From positions 1 through 64,000 of the forward strand of contig UQMY01000001.1 in NCBI GenBank assembly GCA_900542325.1: DNA of 64,000 nt. The letters are read 5' to 3'. Below the pieces are notes generated by a model. The model ran no database searches. It saw nothing but the letters and a program-made list of their open reading frames with translations, and was not told where the DNA came from. The position numbers were made by a program, and so were the translations under genes. The DNA is from an uncultured Collinsella sp. (GTDB lineage: Bacteria > Actinomycetota > Coriobacteriia > Coriobacteriales > Coriobacteriaceae). Shown piece by piece: positions 8,131 through 16,007 of this stretch; within the stretch, counting starts at the first letter, position 1; each line of letters starts with the position of its first letter.

Positions 8131-8952
8131 ATGCCCTACCTGCTTTCCTGTGATATCCATACTCATACGATGTTCTCTGCGCATGCATATTCGACCATTG
8201 AGGAGAATGTGTACTGGGCGGCAGAGCGTGGCCTGCAGGTGCTCGGATCTGCCGACCATCTGAGCTCTATGGTTTCACCTTGCCCCAATGACCTGCGCAG
8301 TTACCAGTTCTTTATTAACCAGGATATCTGGCCGCGCATTTGGAGCGGCGTACTGGTGCTGCGTGGTGCCGAGGCCGATATCGTTTCGCTGGACGGAAGC
8401 CTGTTTGGCGAGGACATTCCCGTTTCGCTCGATATTGCCGGCGATTCGTATAGTCGTGAGCATTCGCTGTTCGATTTGGTTACGCGCAATTTGGATTATT
8501 TGGTTGCGAGTGTGCATAATCCGCAGCTCGCTGAAGGCGCGACGCTCGCCCAGACGACCGAGATGTATATCAATGCTCTGGAGCACCCCAAAGTGTTTAT
8601 GCTGGGTCACACGGGCCGCTCGGGTGTTCGCTTTGATATCGATGAGGTGCTGATGGCGGCAAAGGCCAAGCACAAGATTATCGAGATCAACAACCATAGT
8701 CTTGAGCATGGTACCGATGCCGAGCATTGGGGCGCTTGTCGCAAGATTGCCGAGCGCTGCGCCGAACTGGGCGTGGGGATTGGCGTCTCGACCGACGCGC
8801 ACATTGGTATGGCAATTGGCAAGCTCGACCAGGCGCGCAAGATGCTCGATGAGATTCACTTCCCGCTGGACCTGATCGTGACGCGCGATCGCGAGACGCT
8901 GCTGCGCGAGATGGCGGCAGCCGGCGTCTGTGACCTGCGCAAGAGCATGTAA
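8131..8952 (+). CDS. PHP-domain phosphoesterase (YcdX-like)
   Basis: A 273-residue PHP (polymerase and histidinol phosphatase) metal-dependent phosphoesterase. The trinuclear-site motifs are visible: CDIHTHTMFSAHA at the start (H-x-H), SADHLSSM, a central VASVHNP, LGHTGR, an EINNH motif and STDAHIG near the C-terminus. Stand-alone PHP proteins of this type (Escherichia coli YcdX family) hydrolyse small phosphoesters; the physiological substrate is not known. Start follows AAGGAGATCCG. Monocistronic between a putative promoter at 8065 and the terminator at 8975. Family secure; substrate open. Confidence 0.88.
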   Translation: MPYLLSCDIHTHTMFSAHAYSTIEENVYWAAERGLQVLGSADHLSSMVSPCPNDLRSYQFFINQDIWPRIWSGVLVLRGAEADIVSLDGSLFGEDIPVSLDIAGDSYSREHSLFDLVTRNLDYLVASVHNPQLAEGATLAQTTEMYINALEHPKVFMLGHTGRSGVRFDIDEVLMAAKAKHKIIEINNHSLEHGTDAEHWGACRKIAERCAELGVGIGVSTDAHIGMAIGKLDQARKMLDEIHFPLDLIVTRDRETLLREMAAAGVCDLRKSM

Positions 8953-8974
8953 CGGGCTCATATATCCAACGAAA

Positions 8975-9004
8975 GGGGGCGGTCCAGACGGGCCGCCCCC
9001 TTCT
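8975..9004. terminator. Terminator between convergent PHP and rlmD-like genes
   Basis: An 11-bp stem GGGGGCGGTCC/GGGCCGCCCCC (8975-8985 with 8990-9000; one G-T pair) is followed by TTCTT. Confidence 0.75.
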
Positions 9005-9029
9005 TGTCCCAAAAATCTACCGGTGTTGG

Positions 9030-10463
9030 TTAGCGGCGCTCGAGGATCGCTACGGTTTCGGTGTGGTCGGTATGGGGGAACATGTCGACCGGCGTGATCT
9101 TGAGCAGGCGATAGCCTCCGTCGAGGAGCTGGTGCAGGTCGCGCTCTTGGGTCACGGGGTTGCAGCTGATATAGGTGATGCGGCGCGGCTTGAGCGCGCA
9201 GGCGGCCTCGAGGAACTCGGGGGTGGAGCCGGCGCGCGGCGGGTCGATGGAGAGAACGTCAACGCGCTCGTTGTTATCGGCGGCGTCCAGGATGTAATCG
9301 GTGGCGTCGTCGGCCATAAACCAAGCGCTGCGGGTGAGGCCGTTGAGCTCGGCATTGCGACGTGCGTCGGCAATGCCCGCCGGGTTGCGCTCCACGCCGA
9401 GCAGCATAATGCCGACACCTCTGTCCTGGGCATCCTTCGCGGCGCACAGACCGATGGTGCCGCTGCCGCAGTAAGCGTCCATAAGAATGTTGCCCTGCTG
9501 CAGGTCCATGCCGTCAATCGCGAGCTGATAGAGCAGCTCGGTCTGCTGCGGATTGGTCTGATAGAACGCGGTAGGGGAGATATCGAATTCGCAACCGAGC
9601 AGCTGGTCGCGCATGCACTCGGCGCCATAGACGATACGAGTCTCCCCACCCAAGATGGCGTTACCGGGACGGCCATTGATATTTTGGGCAACGGTGACGA
9701 TATGCGGATCGAGTGCCGCGACGGCCTCAAAGAACTCCTGTGCATGCGGTAAGTCACGCTGGGCGGTCACGAGCGTAACCATGACCTGGTCGGTACGCCA
9801 GCCGCGGCGGACGACGGCATAGCGAAGCAAACCAAGATGTTTGTCCTCATTAAACGCGGGAATATGCAGCCGCTCAGCTTCGCGTGCGATGCCGTTGAGA
9901 ATCTGACGGGCACCCGGCGCCTCGACAGGACACTCGGGTACGGCAACGATTCTGTGCGAACCGCGCTCAAAGAAGCCGCAGCGGACAGCACCCTCCTTAC
10001 CGGGAGCAAAGGGAGTGGCAGCCTTATGACGAAAACCACGCGGCGCAGGATACTTGCCCGGGTCGCCCAAGGTGACGCCCATACCGCGAATGGGGTCGAC
10101 GCTAATACCCTCGCGCTCGCAAAGAGCAGCAAAAAGCTCCTCCATAGCAGCCTGCTTAGCTGCCAACTGCTTTTTATAAGGACGATTGAGCGCCGTGCAC
10201 CCACCGCAAGCTTTCATGATCGAACAGGGAGACTTGGGGTCCACAGCCTTACGCGCAGACGAAACCCGATCTTTATGCGAGCGCTTGGAGCGAGTCTGAG
10301 ATGCCTTATCCTCGTTCCGACGAGAGCCGGGACGCTTGGCCTTAGCCTTGCCCTTCGCATCCTGAGACGACTTGGATTTCTTAGAAGATTTTTTCTCCTC
10401 CGACCCTTCAGTCGCTTCGATCAAAGCACGACGAGCCCTACGCTCCGCACGAGATTCTGCCAT
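9030..10463 (-). CDS. 23S rRNA (uracil-5-)-methyltransferase, RlmD/RumA-like
   Basis: A 477-residue SAM-dependent RNA m5U methyltransferase. An Arg/Lys/Ser-rich N-terminal tail (about 1-72) replaces the TRAM domain of E. coli RumA and probably binds rRNA. Cys80, Cys86 and Cys89 (CSIMKACGGC) plus a fourth Cys in AVPECPVEAP fit the 4Fe-4S ligand spacing of RumA. The SAM fold shows LMDAYCGSGTIGLC; DPPRAG and the catalytic Cys in YISCNPVTQERDL complete the active site. The likely target is a uridine in 23S rRNA, but family members differ (U747, U1939 or tRNA), so the site is not assigned. Start at 10463 follows GTGGAG on the minus strand. Confidence 0.9.
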   Translation of the reverse strand: MAESRAERRARRALIEATEGSEEKKSSKKSKSSQDAKGKAKAKRPGSRRNEDKASQTRSKRSHKDRVSSARKAVDPKSPCSIMKACGGCTALNRPYKKQLAAKQAAMEELFAALCEREGISVDPIRGMGVTLGDPGKYPAPRGFRHKAATPFAPGKEGAVRCGFFERGSHRIVAVPECPVEAPGARQILNGIAREAERLHIPAFNEDKHLGLLRYAVVRRGWRTDQVMVTLVTAQRDLPHAQEFFEAVAALDPHIVTVAQNINGRPGNAILGGETRIVYGAECMRDQLLGCEFDISPTAFYQTNPQQTELLYQLAIDGMDLQQGNILMDAYCGSGTIGLCAAKDAQDRGVGIMLLGVERNPAGIADARRNAELNGLTRSAWFMADDATDYILDAADNNERVDVLSIDPPRAGSTPEFLEAACALKPRRITYISCNPVTQERDLHQLLDGGYRLLKITPVDMFPHTDHTETVAILERR

Positions 10464-10812
10464 GAATTAACTCCACTAATTTACAGATTGAAATCTGAAA
10501 GCATTGTACCGTGCCAAGTTAGCGGACGATATGCAAGCGCCCATTTCATGCCGGTGATAAGTCCAACGATGTTTGCCCGGCGTGGGCGGGGAGCGGCGCG
10601 TAATTAAGTTTCCTGCTCCACAGTCCTGCGCAAGGCGGAAAGCACATTAAGTGCGTTCCTTTGCGTGCGGAACTCGCGATAAACTTAATTACGCGCCGCT
10701 CCCCGCCCACGCCGGGCAAACCCTCCCTTGTACTTTATCAAGGTAGAGTGTATGATTCTGAACGTTACATGACTCACTTTACCTAACTAAAGTGCCATCA
10801 AGGGGGAATACC
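10464..10812. other. Intergenic region with a large palindromic element
   Basis: This 349-bp gap between divergent genes is dominated by the 151-bp palindrome at 10571-10721. The part between it and the binding-protein gene contains AT-rich promoter-like DNA (TATGATTC near 10750) and the AAGGGGG ribosome site at about 10800. Confidence 0.6.
10571..10721 (-). repeat. Conserved-core palindromic element, copy 1
   Basis: The 41-bp arms 10571-10611 and 10681-10721 are perfect reverse complements. Between them, read on the minus strand, is a 69-base core beginning ATCGCGAGTTCCGCACGCAA and ending CTTGCGCAGGACTGTGGAGC. Inside is a hairpin GGAACGCAC-TTAAT-GTGCTTTCC (8 of 9 pairs). The core is nearly identical to that at 56126-56195, yet the arms are unrelated beyond a short GGGCGG. 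No coding potential seen. Either a folded RNA or a mobile palindromic repeat; too large and GC-rich for a simple terminator. Confidence 0.9.
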
Positions 10813-11670
10813 ATGAATGCCGATATGTCTCGTCGTCAGTTTGTTGGTCTAGCCGGCTCACTCGCTACGGTTCTAGGCCTTGGCCTGGTTGGCTGTGGCG
10901 GTGCCGATAAGGGCTCTGCTGCCGGATCTGCCGCAGCAAAGGATGTGAAGGGCGCCGCCGAGTCCAAGAAGTTCGTGGTGGGTTTTGACAAGTCCTATCC
11001 TCCGTACGGCTTTGTGGGCGATGACGGCGAGTACACGGGCTTTGACCTCGACCTTGCCAAGGCCATTGCCGATAAGCAGGGCTGGGATGTCGATTACGAG
11101 GCCATCGATTGGGATGCCAAGGACACGCTGCTCAACTCCGGCGCCATCAACTGCATCTGGAACGGCTTTACCATGGAGGGTCGTGAGGACGACTACACGT
11201 TCTCCGAGCCGTACATGCTCAACGAGCAGGTGCTCGTGGTCAAGAAGGATGCGGGCATCAAGAGCTGGGATGATCTTGCCGGCAAGACGGTGATCACCCA
11301 GACCGATTCCGCTGCTCAGGACGTGCTCGAGGGCGATCAGAAGGATCTGGCGGCGACGTTTGCCACGCTCGACACCATCGGCGAGTACAACACGGCCTTT
11401 ATGCAGCTCGAGAGTGGCGCGGTCGATGCCGTGGCGTGCGACCTTTCGATTGCCCAGTATCAGCTTGCCGCTAAGCCCGATGCCTATACGCAGCTTGATG
11501 AGCCGCTATCCAGCGAGCACTACGCCGTCGGCTTTAAGAAGGGCGACACCAAGTCTGCTGATGCCGTGACCGAGTCGCTCAAGGCGCTCTATGAGGACGG
11601 CACGGTCAAGGACCTGTGCGACAAGTATGCAGAATACGGTCTTTCCTTCGACAACTGGGTTCTCAAATAA
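10813..11670 (+). CDS. Amino-acid ABC transporter substrate-binding lipoprotein
   Basis: A 285-residue family-3 solute-binding protein. The N-terminus holds a Tat-like motif (SRRQFVG, residues 6-12) and a lipobox ending LVGC, so it may be exported folded and anchored by lipid. The mature part begins KKFVVGFDKSYPPYGFVGDDGEYTGFDLD, typical of polar amino-acid binders (GlnH/HisJ/ArtJ class), followed by WNGFTM and DDLAGKTV. It delivers an amino acid to the permease at 11905. Start at ATG 10813 after AAGGGGG. The ligand is not deducible by eye; His, Arg, Gln, Glu or cystine are possible. Confidence 0.92.
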   Translation: MNADMSRRQFVGLAGSLATVLGLGLVGCGGADKGSAAGSAAAKDVKGAAESKKFVVGFDKSYPPYGFVGDDGEYTGFDLDLAKAIADKQGWDVDYEAIDWDAKDTLLNSGAINCIWNGFTMEGREDDYTFSEPYMLNEQVLVVKKDAGIKSWDDLAGKTVITQTDSAAQDVLEGDQKDLAATFATLDTIGEYNTAFMQLESGAVDAVACDLSIAQYQLAAKPDAYTQLDEPLSSEHYAVGFKKGDTKSADAVTESLKALYEDGTVKDLCDKYAEYGLSFDNWVLK

Positions 11671-11674
11671 CGGC

Positions 11675-11767
11675 TTTCCCAGGCACCCGATCTTGCCGCT
11701 CAAACCGTCGCTCGCGTACAAAAGTACGCGTCGCTCCTCTTTCGCGGCAACCTCGGGCACCTGGAAA
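11675..11767. repeat. GTAC-hairpin palindromic unit A
   Basis: Imperfect outer arms (about 11675-11698 with 11744-11767, GCGGCAA-type ends) enclose a central CGCGTAC-AAAA-GTACGCG hairpin (11713-11730). The interior (CTCAAACCGTCGCT, then CGCTCCTCTTTCG) recurs almost unchanged at 12628-12672. The unit starts right after the binding-protein stop, so it is transcribed in the operon and may act as a processing or attenuation structure. Confidence 0.75.
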
Positions 11768-11787
11768 ACCCGTATGAATCTTGCGGC

Positions 11788-11829
11788 TCCAACCCTCCTC
11801 GCGTACCAAAGTACGCTTCGTCGGGCTTG
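11788..11829. repeat. GTAC-hairpin palindromic unit B
   Basis: A second hairpin GCGTAC-CAAA-GTACGC (11801-11816) with imperfect outer pairing CCCTCCTC/TTCGTCGGG. It has the same architecture as unit A but diverged flanks. It lies 75 bases before the permease start. Confidence 0.65.
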
Positions 11830-11904
11830 TCGCTCGCAATCTTGGGCACTGTGCCTATTTGAGAGTAAAAACCGCTGTACTGTTACTGTGAAAGAGAGCT
11901 TGGG

Positions 11905-12558
11905 TTGTCTATTCAGGTCATGATGCAGATGCTTGGCCAGGGATTCTTGGTCAGCTTGCAGCTGTTTGTGCTGACGTTGCTCGGGTCGATTCCGCTGGGA
12001 ATTCCCGTGGCGTTTATGCGCATGAGCAAAATTGCGCCGCTTCGCTGGATCGCGCGCATCTATATTTCGGTCATGCGCGGCACGCCGCTCATGCTACAGA
12101 TGTTTGCCATCTACTTCGCCCCGTACTACGTGTTCGGCATCTCGCTCACGCCCGATTCCAAGTGGACGGCGTGCGTTGTGGCGTTCATCATCAACTACGC
12201 CGGCTACTTTGCCGAGATCTATCGCTCGGGCCTGCAGTCGATTCCGCGTGGTCAATATGAGGCCGCCGAGGTGCTGGGCTACTCGCGCCTGCAGACTTTT
12301 TTGTACATCGTGATGCCGCAGGTCGCTAAGCGTATTTTGCCGGCGATGGGCAACGAGATCATCACGCTGGTCAAGGACACGTCGCTGGCATTTGCCATTG
12401 GCGTGGGCGAGATTTTCTCGACGGCCAAGGCACTGGTTGCCTCGCAAGTGAGCATGGTGCCGTTTGCGATTGCGGCGCTGATCTACTGGGTCTTTAACTT
12501 TGTGGTCGAGATGCTGCTGGCCGCTGCCGAAAAGAAGCTGGACTATTATCATGACTAG
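11905..12558 (+). CDS. Amino-acid ABC transporter permease
   Basis: A 217-residue HisM/GlnP-type inner-membrane permease with about five transmembrane helices. Family signatures are visible: MRGTPLMLQMF near residue 53 and the EAA loop (QYEAAEVLGYSRLQTFLYIVMPQ), which docks onto the ATPase. It forms the channel for the importer with the binding protein at 10813 and the ATPase at 12732. The best start is TTG at 11905, giving the usual N-terminus; the nearest ATG is at 11920. The 234-bp gap before it holds two structured repeats, unusual inside an importer operon. Confidence 0.9.
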   Translation: MSIQVMMQMLGQGFLVSLQLFVLTLLGSIPLGIPVAFMRMSKIAPLRWIARIYISVMRGTPLMLQMFAIYFAPYYVFGISLTPDSKWTACVVAFIINYAGYFAEIYRSGLQSIPRGQYEAAEVLGYSRLQTFLYIVMPQVAKRILPAMGNEIITLVKDTSLAFAIGVGEIFSTAKALVASQVSMVPFAIAALIYWVFNFVVEMLLAAAEKKLDYYHD

Positions 12559-12563
12559 ATCGT

Positions 12564-12705
12564 TCCGCCGTTCTAGCGAACGGCGGACTGCTCGACGCTG
12601 CGCGCGTGCCTGACGGCCAATCTGCTCCTCAAACCGTCGCTTGCGTACAGAAGTACGCGGCGCTCCTCTTTCGAAGCACATTGTCTCGTCAGCCACACGC
12701 TCGCT
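12564..12705. repeat. GTAC-hairpin palindromic unit C with preceding hairpin
   Basis: A perfect 10-bp hairpin TCCGCCGTTC-TAGC-GAACGGCGGA (12564-12587) follows the permease stop. After CTGCTCGACGCTGCGCG come imperfect outer arms (GCCTGACG/CGTCAGCC type) enclosing GCGTAC-AGAA-GTACGC (12643-12658) and the same CTCAAACCGTCGCT / CGCTCCTCTTTCG interior as unit A. It fills the gap between permease and ATPase genes. Confidence 0.75.
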
Positions 12706-12731
12706 GACTTCTCAAACACATGGAGGTTCCC

Positions 12732-13496
12732 GTGTTCGGAACGGTAATGATGATAACGAACGCGCGTAAGGCGTTTGGCGGCAATGAGGTGCTCAAGGAT
12801 ATCTCACTCGAAGTCAAGCGCGGTGAGGTCGTGGCGATTATCGGGCCTTCGGGTGGCGGTAAGTCCACGCTGCTGCGCTGCGCTACGCTGCTCGAGACAC
12901 TCGACGGTGGCTCGCTTTCGTTTGGCGACCTTGCGGTTGCGACGGATGTGGGATCGGGCGCGGTCTATGCGAAGGGAGATGTTCCCAAGCAGGCGCGCTC
13001 GCGATTCGGCCTGGTGTTCCAAAATTACAACCTGTTCCCGCACTATACCGTGATGAAAAACATCACCGATGCTCCGATTCGCGTGCTCAAGCGTCCGCGC
13101 GAGCAGGCGGAAGCCCGCGCTCACGAGCTGATTGCGCAGATGGGGCTTGTGGGCAACGAGAACAAGGTTCCGTGTGAGCTTTCGGGCGGTCAGCAGCAGC
13201 GCGTGAGTATTGCCCGCGCCCTAGCGCTCGACCCGGAGATCCTGTTCTTTGACGAGCCGACCTCGGCGCTCGATCCAGAGCTGACGGCCGAGGTGCTGCG
13301 CGTCATCAAGAATCTGGCCGCGCAGAATATGACGATGGTGATCGTGACGCACGCGATGCAGTTTGCCCGCGACGTTGCCGACCGCGTGGTCTTTATGGAT
13401 GGCGGGCGCATTGTCGAGGAGGGTCCTGCCGAGCAGGTTATCGATCATCCGCGCGAGCAGCGTACCCGTGAGTTCTTGAGCCGTATCGAGGGATAG
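12732..13496 (+). CDS. Amino-acid ABC transporter ATP-binding protein
   Basis: A 254-residue nucleotide-binding subunit of the polar amino-acid importer. Walker A is GPSGGGKST, the Q-loop lies in GLVFQNYNLFPH, the signature is LSGGQQQR, Walker B ends ILFFDEPTSALD and the switch His is in VIVTHAMQFARD. It hydrolyses ATP to drive uptake through the permease at 11905. The start is uncertain: GTG 12732 has GGAGG five bases upstream; ATG 12720 overlaps that same GGAGG, and ATG 12747/12750 would give the shortest family-like N-terminus (MITNARKAFGG). A terminator follows. Confidence 0.93.
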   Translation: MFGTVMMITNARKAFGGNEVLKDISLEVKRGEVVAIIGPSGGGKSTLLRCATLLETLDGGSLSFGDLAVATDVGSGAVYAKGDVPKQARSRFGLVFQNYNLFPHYTVMKNITDAPIRVLKRPREQAEARAHELIAQMGLVGNENKVPCELSGGQQQRVSIARALALDPEILFFDEPTSALDPELTAEVLRVIKNLAAQNMTMVIVTHAMQFARDVADRVVFMDGGRIVEEGPAEQVIDHPREQRTREFLSRIEG

Positions 13497-13530
13497 GCTC
13501 AGCAATTTACTCAACTGTTTATTGAGGTGA

Positions 13531-13566
13531 AACCGCTGCAGGTCTTATGATCTGCAGCGGTTTTTT
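13531..13566 (+). terminator. Terminator of the amino-acid ABC operon
   Basis: An 11-bp perfect stem (AACCGCTGCAG with CTGCAGCGGTT, 13531-13541 and 13552-13562) leads into six T residues. Confidence 0.88.
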
Positions 13567-13693
13567 GCATCCGCGGGGTCCAATAATCGCCTCGCAAGCT
13601 TGCCCCCTCCTCTCGCCGCCCGTATCCATACGCGTGCCGAAAGGTATGCATGGACAGCCGCCCGTGAGGGTAGGGTGGTGGCATAGGACATTT

Positions 13694-13758
13694 GGAGGGT
13701 GAGTCGGCTCGGCTGCCGACCATGCTGCTCCTGGGACGGCACCGACCGCGAACCCTCC
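13694..13758 (+). other. Possible structured 5' leader of the EF-G-like gene
   Basis: Within the 306-bp gap before the EF-G-like gene, GGAGGGT (13694-13700) can pair with ACCCTCC (13752-13758). Between them a hairpin GTCGGC/GCCGAC (13703-13708 with 13715-13720) and other GC-rich pairings are possible. It does not match a riboswitch class I can name. About 45 bases separate it from the ribosome site AAGGAGG. Confidence 0.35.
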
Positions 13759-13802
13759 CCGTTGGCGTCGCGCATTGCGCGCGGCCCTGCAAGGAGGTCA
13801 TC

Positions 13803-15878
13803 ATGGGTGCTCCCAAGACCGGTAACGTAAGGAACGTGGTGCTCGTAGGCCAAGGCGGGGTGGGCAAGACTTCACTCGCCGAGGCTATGCTCCACCTTTC
13901 CGGCAAGACCGCCCGCCTGGGCGGCCACGACGGCACCAAGCCCACGCTCGACTATGACCCCGAAGAGGTCAAGCGTGCATTTTCCATCTCGACGACCATC
14001 GCGCCGATCGACTGGAAGGGCGCGCGCATCAATGTGCTCGATGCCCCGTGCTACCCCGATTTTATCGGCGACGCCTTTGCCGCGATGAGCGTCTGCGAGA
14101 CGGCTCTGTTTGTGGTCGACGCCGAGGCCGGCCCGCAGCCTACGACGGTTAAGCTCTGGTATGCCGCCGAGGACCTACGCCTGGCACGCGCGGTGTTCGT
14201 AAACCGCCTGTCGCGCTCCGAGGCCAGCTTTGCGACCACGATGGACCTGCTGCAGGAGCGCTTTGGCACGCGCCTGGGCGCCGTGACCCTTCCCTGGGGC
14301 GAGGGCGAGGACTTTGACGGCATCATCGACCTGGTGCGCATGAAGGCGCGCCACTGCAACGGCGCCGAGGCCGTTGAGTCGGAGATTCCCGAGGAGTATC
14401 GTGCCCAGGCCGAGGAGGCCCATGACCATCTGTGCGAGCTGGTGGCCGAGGCTGACGACGAGCTGATGATGAAGTACTTGGAAGGCGAGGAGACGCTGAC
14501 GCAGGAGGAGCTTGAAGGCCTGCTGTCGAAGGCGATTGCCGAGCGCATCTTTGTGCCGGTCTTTGCGGGCGATTGCATTAAGGAACAGGGCATCAACTCG
14601 CTGATGGATGACATCGCGACGTACTTCCCGGCGCCGACCGACTACGGCGAGATGCCGCTCATCGACGGTGATTCGCTTAAGATTTCGAGTGACGATGACC
14701 GTCCGGTGGCGTTTGTGTTTAAGACGCTGGCCGATCCGCAGCAGGGTCGCATCAGCTTTATCAAGGTGCTGACGGGTACGCTTGAGCCGGGTCTTGAGCT
14801 GATCAACGCGCGCACGCGCAAGGGCGACCGTCTGGCTCACCTGTATGTGATGTGCGGCCGCGACATGACCGAGGTCGGTCACGCCTATGCCGGCGACATC
14901 ATCGTGGCGCCCAAGCTGGCGGCCGAGACGGGCGATACGCTCTCCATTACCGGTAAAGTCGAGGCTGCTGCGTTTAAGTTCCCCAACTCGCAGTATCGCA
15001 TTGCCATCGAGGCCGAGAACCGCGGCGACGAAGAGAAGCTCTACACGTTTATCGAGAAGGCTTGTAAGGCCGATCCGACCATGAGCATCGATCGCGACGA
15101 GGAGACCGGCCAGACCATTATCTCGGCGGTGGGCGAGGCACAGGTTTCGGTCCTGCTCAATCGTCTGGAGGACCGCACCAAGGTCGCTGCCAAGAGCGTG
15201 CCGATCCGTATCCCGTATCGCGAGACCATCCGCCGCACGGCAAGTGCCCAGGGTCGTCATAAGAAGCAGACCGGCGGCGCCGGCCAGTATGGTGACTGCT
15301 GGCTGCGCGTTGAGCCGCTCATTGGGCCCGACGGCACGAGCGACGGCTATGAGTTTGTTGACGAGGTCGTGGGTGGCCGCATCCCGCGCTCGCTGATTCC
15401 CGCCGTGGACAAGGGCGTCCAGGAGACCATGAAGGACGGCATCATCGCTGGCTACCCGCTCACGGGCATTCGCGTGGCTGTGTACGACGGCTCGTATCAC
15501 AGCGTCGACTCCAACGAGATGGCGTTCCGCGCGGCGGCTCGCATCGGCCTGCGCAAGGCGTGTGCCGATGCCGACCCGGTGGTGCTGGAGCCCATCGAGG
15601 AAATTACGGTGACTATCCCCGAGAGCTATGCCGGCGCCGTGATGGGCGACATCTCGGCCTCGCGCGGTCGCGTGACGGGTATGGAGACCGACGAGCGCGG
15701 CGATACCGTGGTCATTGCCCAGGCCCCGCTGGCCGAGCTGACGGATTACTCGACGCGTCTGCGCTCTATTACGCGCGGCACGGGCGACTTTACCATGGAG
15801 CCCGCAGGCTATGAGCAGGTGCCTTATGACGTGCAGGCCAAGCTGGTCGAGCGCTATGAGGAGGGCCGCGCTAAGTAG
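13803..15878 (+). CDS. Elongation factor G-like GTPase
   Basis: A 691-residue translational GTPase of the EF-G-like clade found beside canonical FusA in many actinobacteria. The P-loop is GQGGVGKTSL (residues 16-25) rather than the AHVDAGKTT form of EF-G. The G3 region reads DAPCYPDF in place of DTPGH, and G4 NRLS in place of NKxD, so GTP handling has diverged. Domains II-V are present, with GGAGQYGDCWLRVEP typical of domain IV. The canonical role in translocation is therefore doubtful; it may assist recycling, ribosome rescue or an unknown step. ATG 13803 follows AAGGAGG; the upstream in-frame extension is not supported. Confidence 0.88.
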   Translation: MGAPKTGNVRNVVLVGQGGVGKTSLAEAMLHLSGKTARLGGHDGTKPTLDYDPEEVKRAFSISTTIAPIDWKGARINVLDAPCYPDFIGDAFAAMSVCETALFVVDAEAGPQPTTVKLWYAAEDLRLARAVFVNRLSRSEASFATTMDLLQERFGTRLGAVTLPWGEGEDFDGIIDLVRMKARHCNGAEAVESEIPEEYRAQAEEAHDHLCELVAEADDELMMKYLEGEETLTQEELEGLLSKAIAERIFVPVFAGDCIKEQGINSLMDDIATYFPAPTDYGEMPLIDGDSLKISSDDDRPVAFVFKTLADPQQGRISFIKVLTGTLEPGLELINARTRKGDRLAHLYVMCGRDMTEVGHAYAGDIIVAPKLAAETGDTLSITGKVEAAAFKFPNSQYRIAIEAENRGDEEKLYTFIEKACKADPTMSIDRDEETGQTIISAVGEAQVSVLLNRLEDRTKVAAKSVPIRIPYRETIRRTASAQGRHKKQTGGAGQYGDCWLRVEPLIGPDGTSDGYEFVDEVVGGRIPRSLIPAVDKGVQETMKDGIIAGYPLTGIRVAVYDGSYHSVDSNEMAFRAAARIGLRKACADADPVVLEPIEEITVTIPESYAGAVMGDISASRGRVTGMETDERGDTVVIAQAPLAELTDYSTRLRSITRGTGDFTMEPAGYEQVPYDVQAKLVERYEEGRAK

Positions 15879-15913
15879 CGTGTGGCTTTGTCTGCAATGT
15901 AGGTGCTGACGAA

Positions 15914-15946
15914 AAGGCCGCCCTGGGTAACCGGGGCGGCCTTATT
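15914..15946. terminator. Terminator after the EF-G-like gene
   Basis: A stem of about 10 bp, AAGGCCGCCC/GGGGCGGCCTT (15914-15923 with 15933-15943), is followed by ATTT. It lies between convergent genes. Confidence 0.7.
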
Positions 15947-15977
15947 TGATCCCTTGGGGACGGAGGAAAACGGATCA
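15947..15977. repeat. GTCCCC-class short palindromic element
   Basis: TGATCC (15947-15952) and GGATCA (15972-15977) flank CTTGGGGACGGAGGAAAAC; on the minus strand the interior reads TTTTCCTCCGTCCCC. The stem is short but the centre matches the GTCCC motif of the other palindromes in the window. It lies about 30 bases from the end of the nuclease gene. Confidence 0.5.
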
Positions 15978-16007
15978 TTTTTTGGGTTACGGGCGGCGCG
16001 GTCGGCA

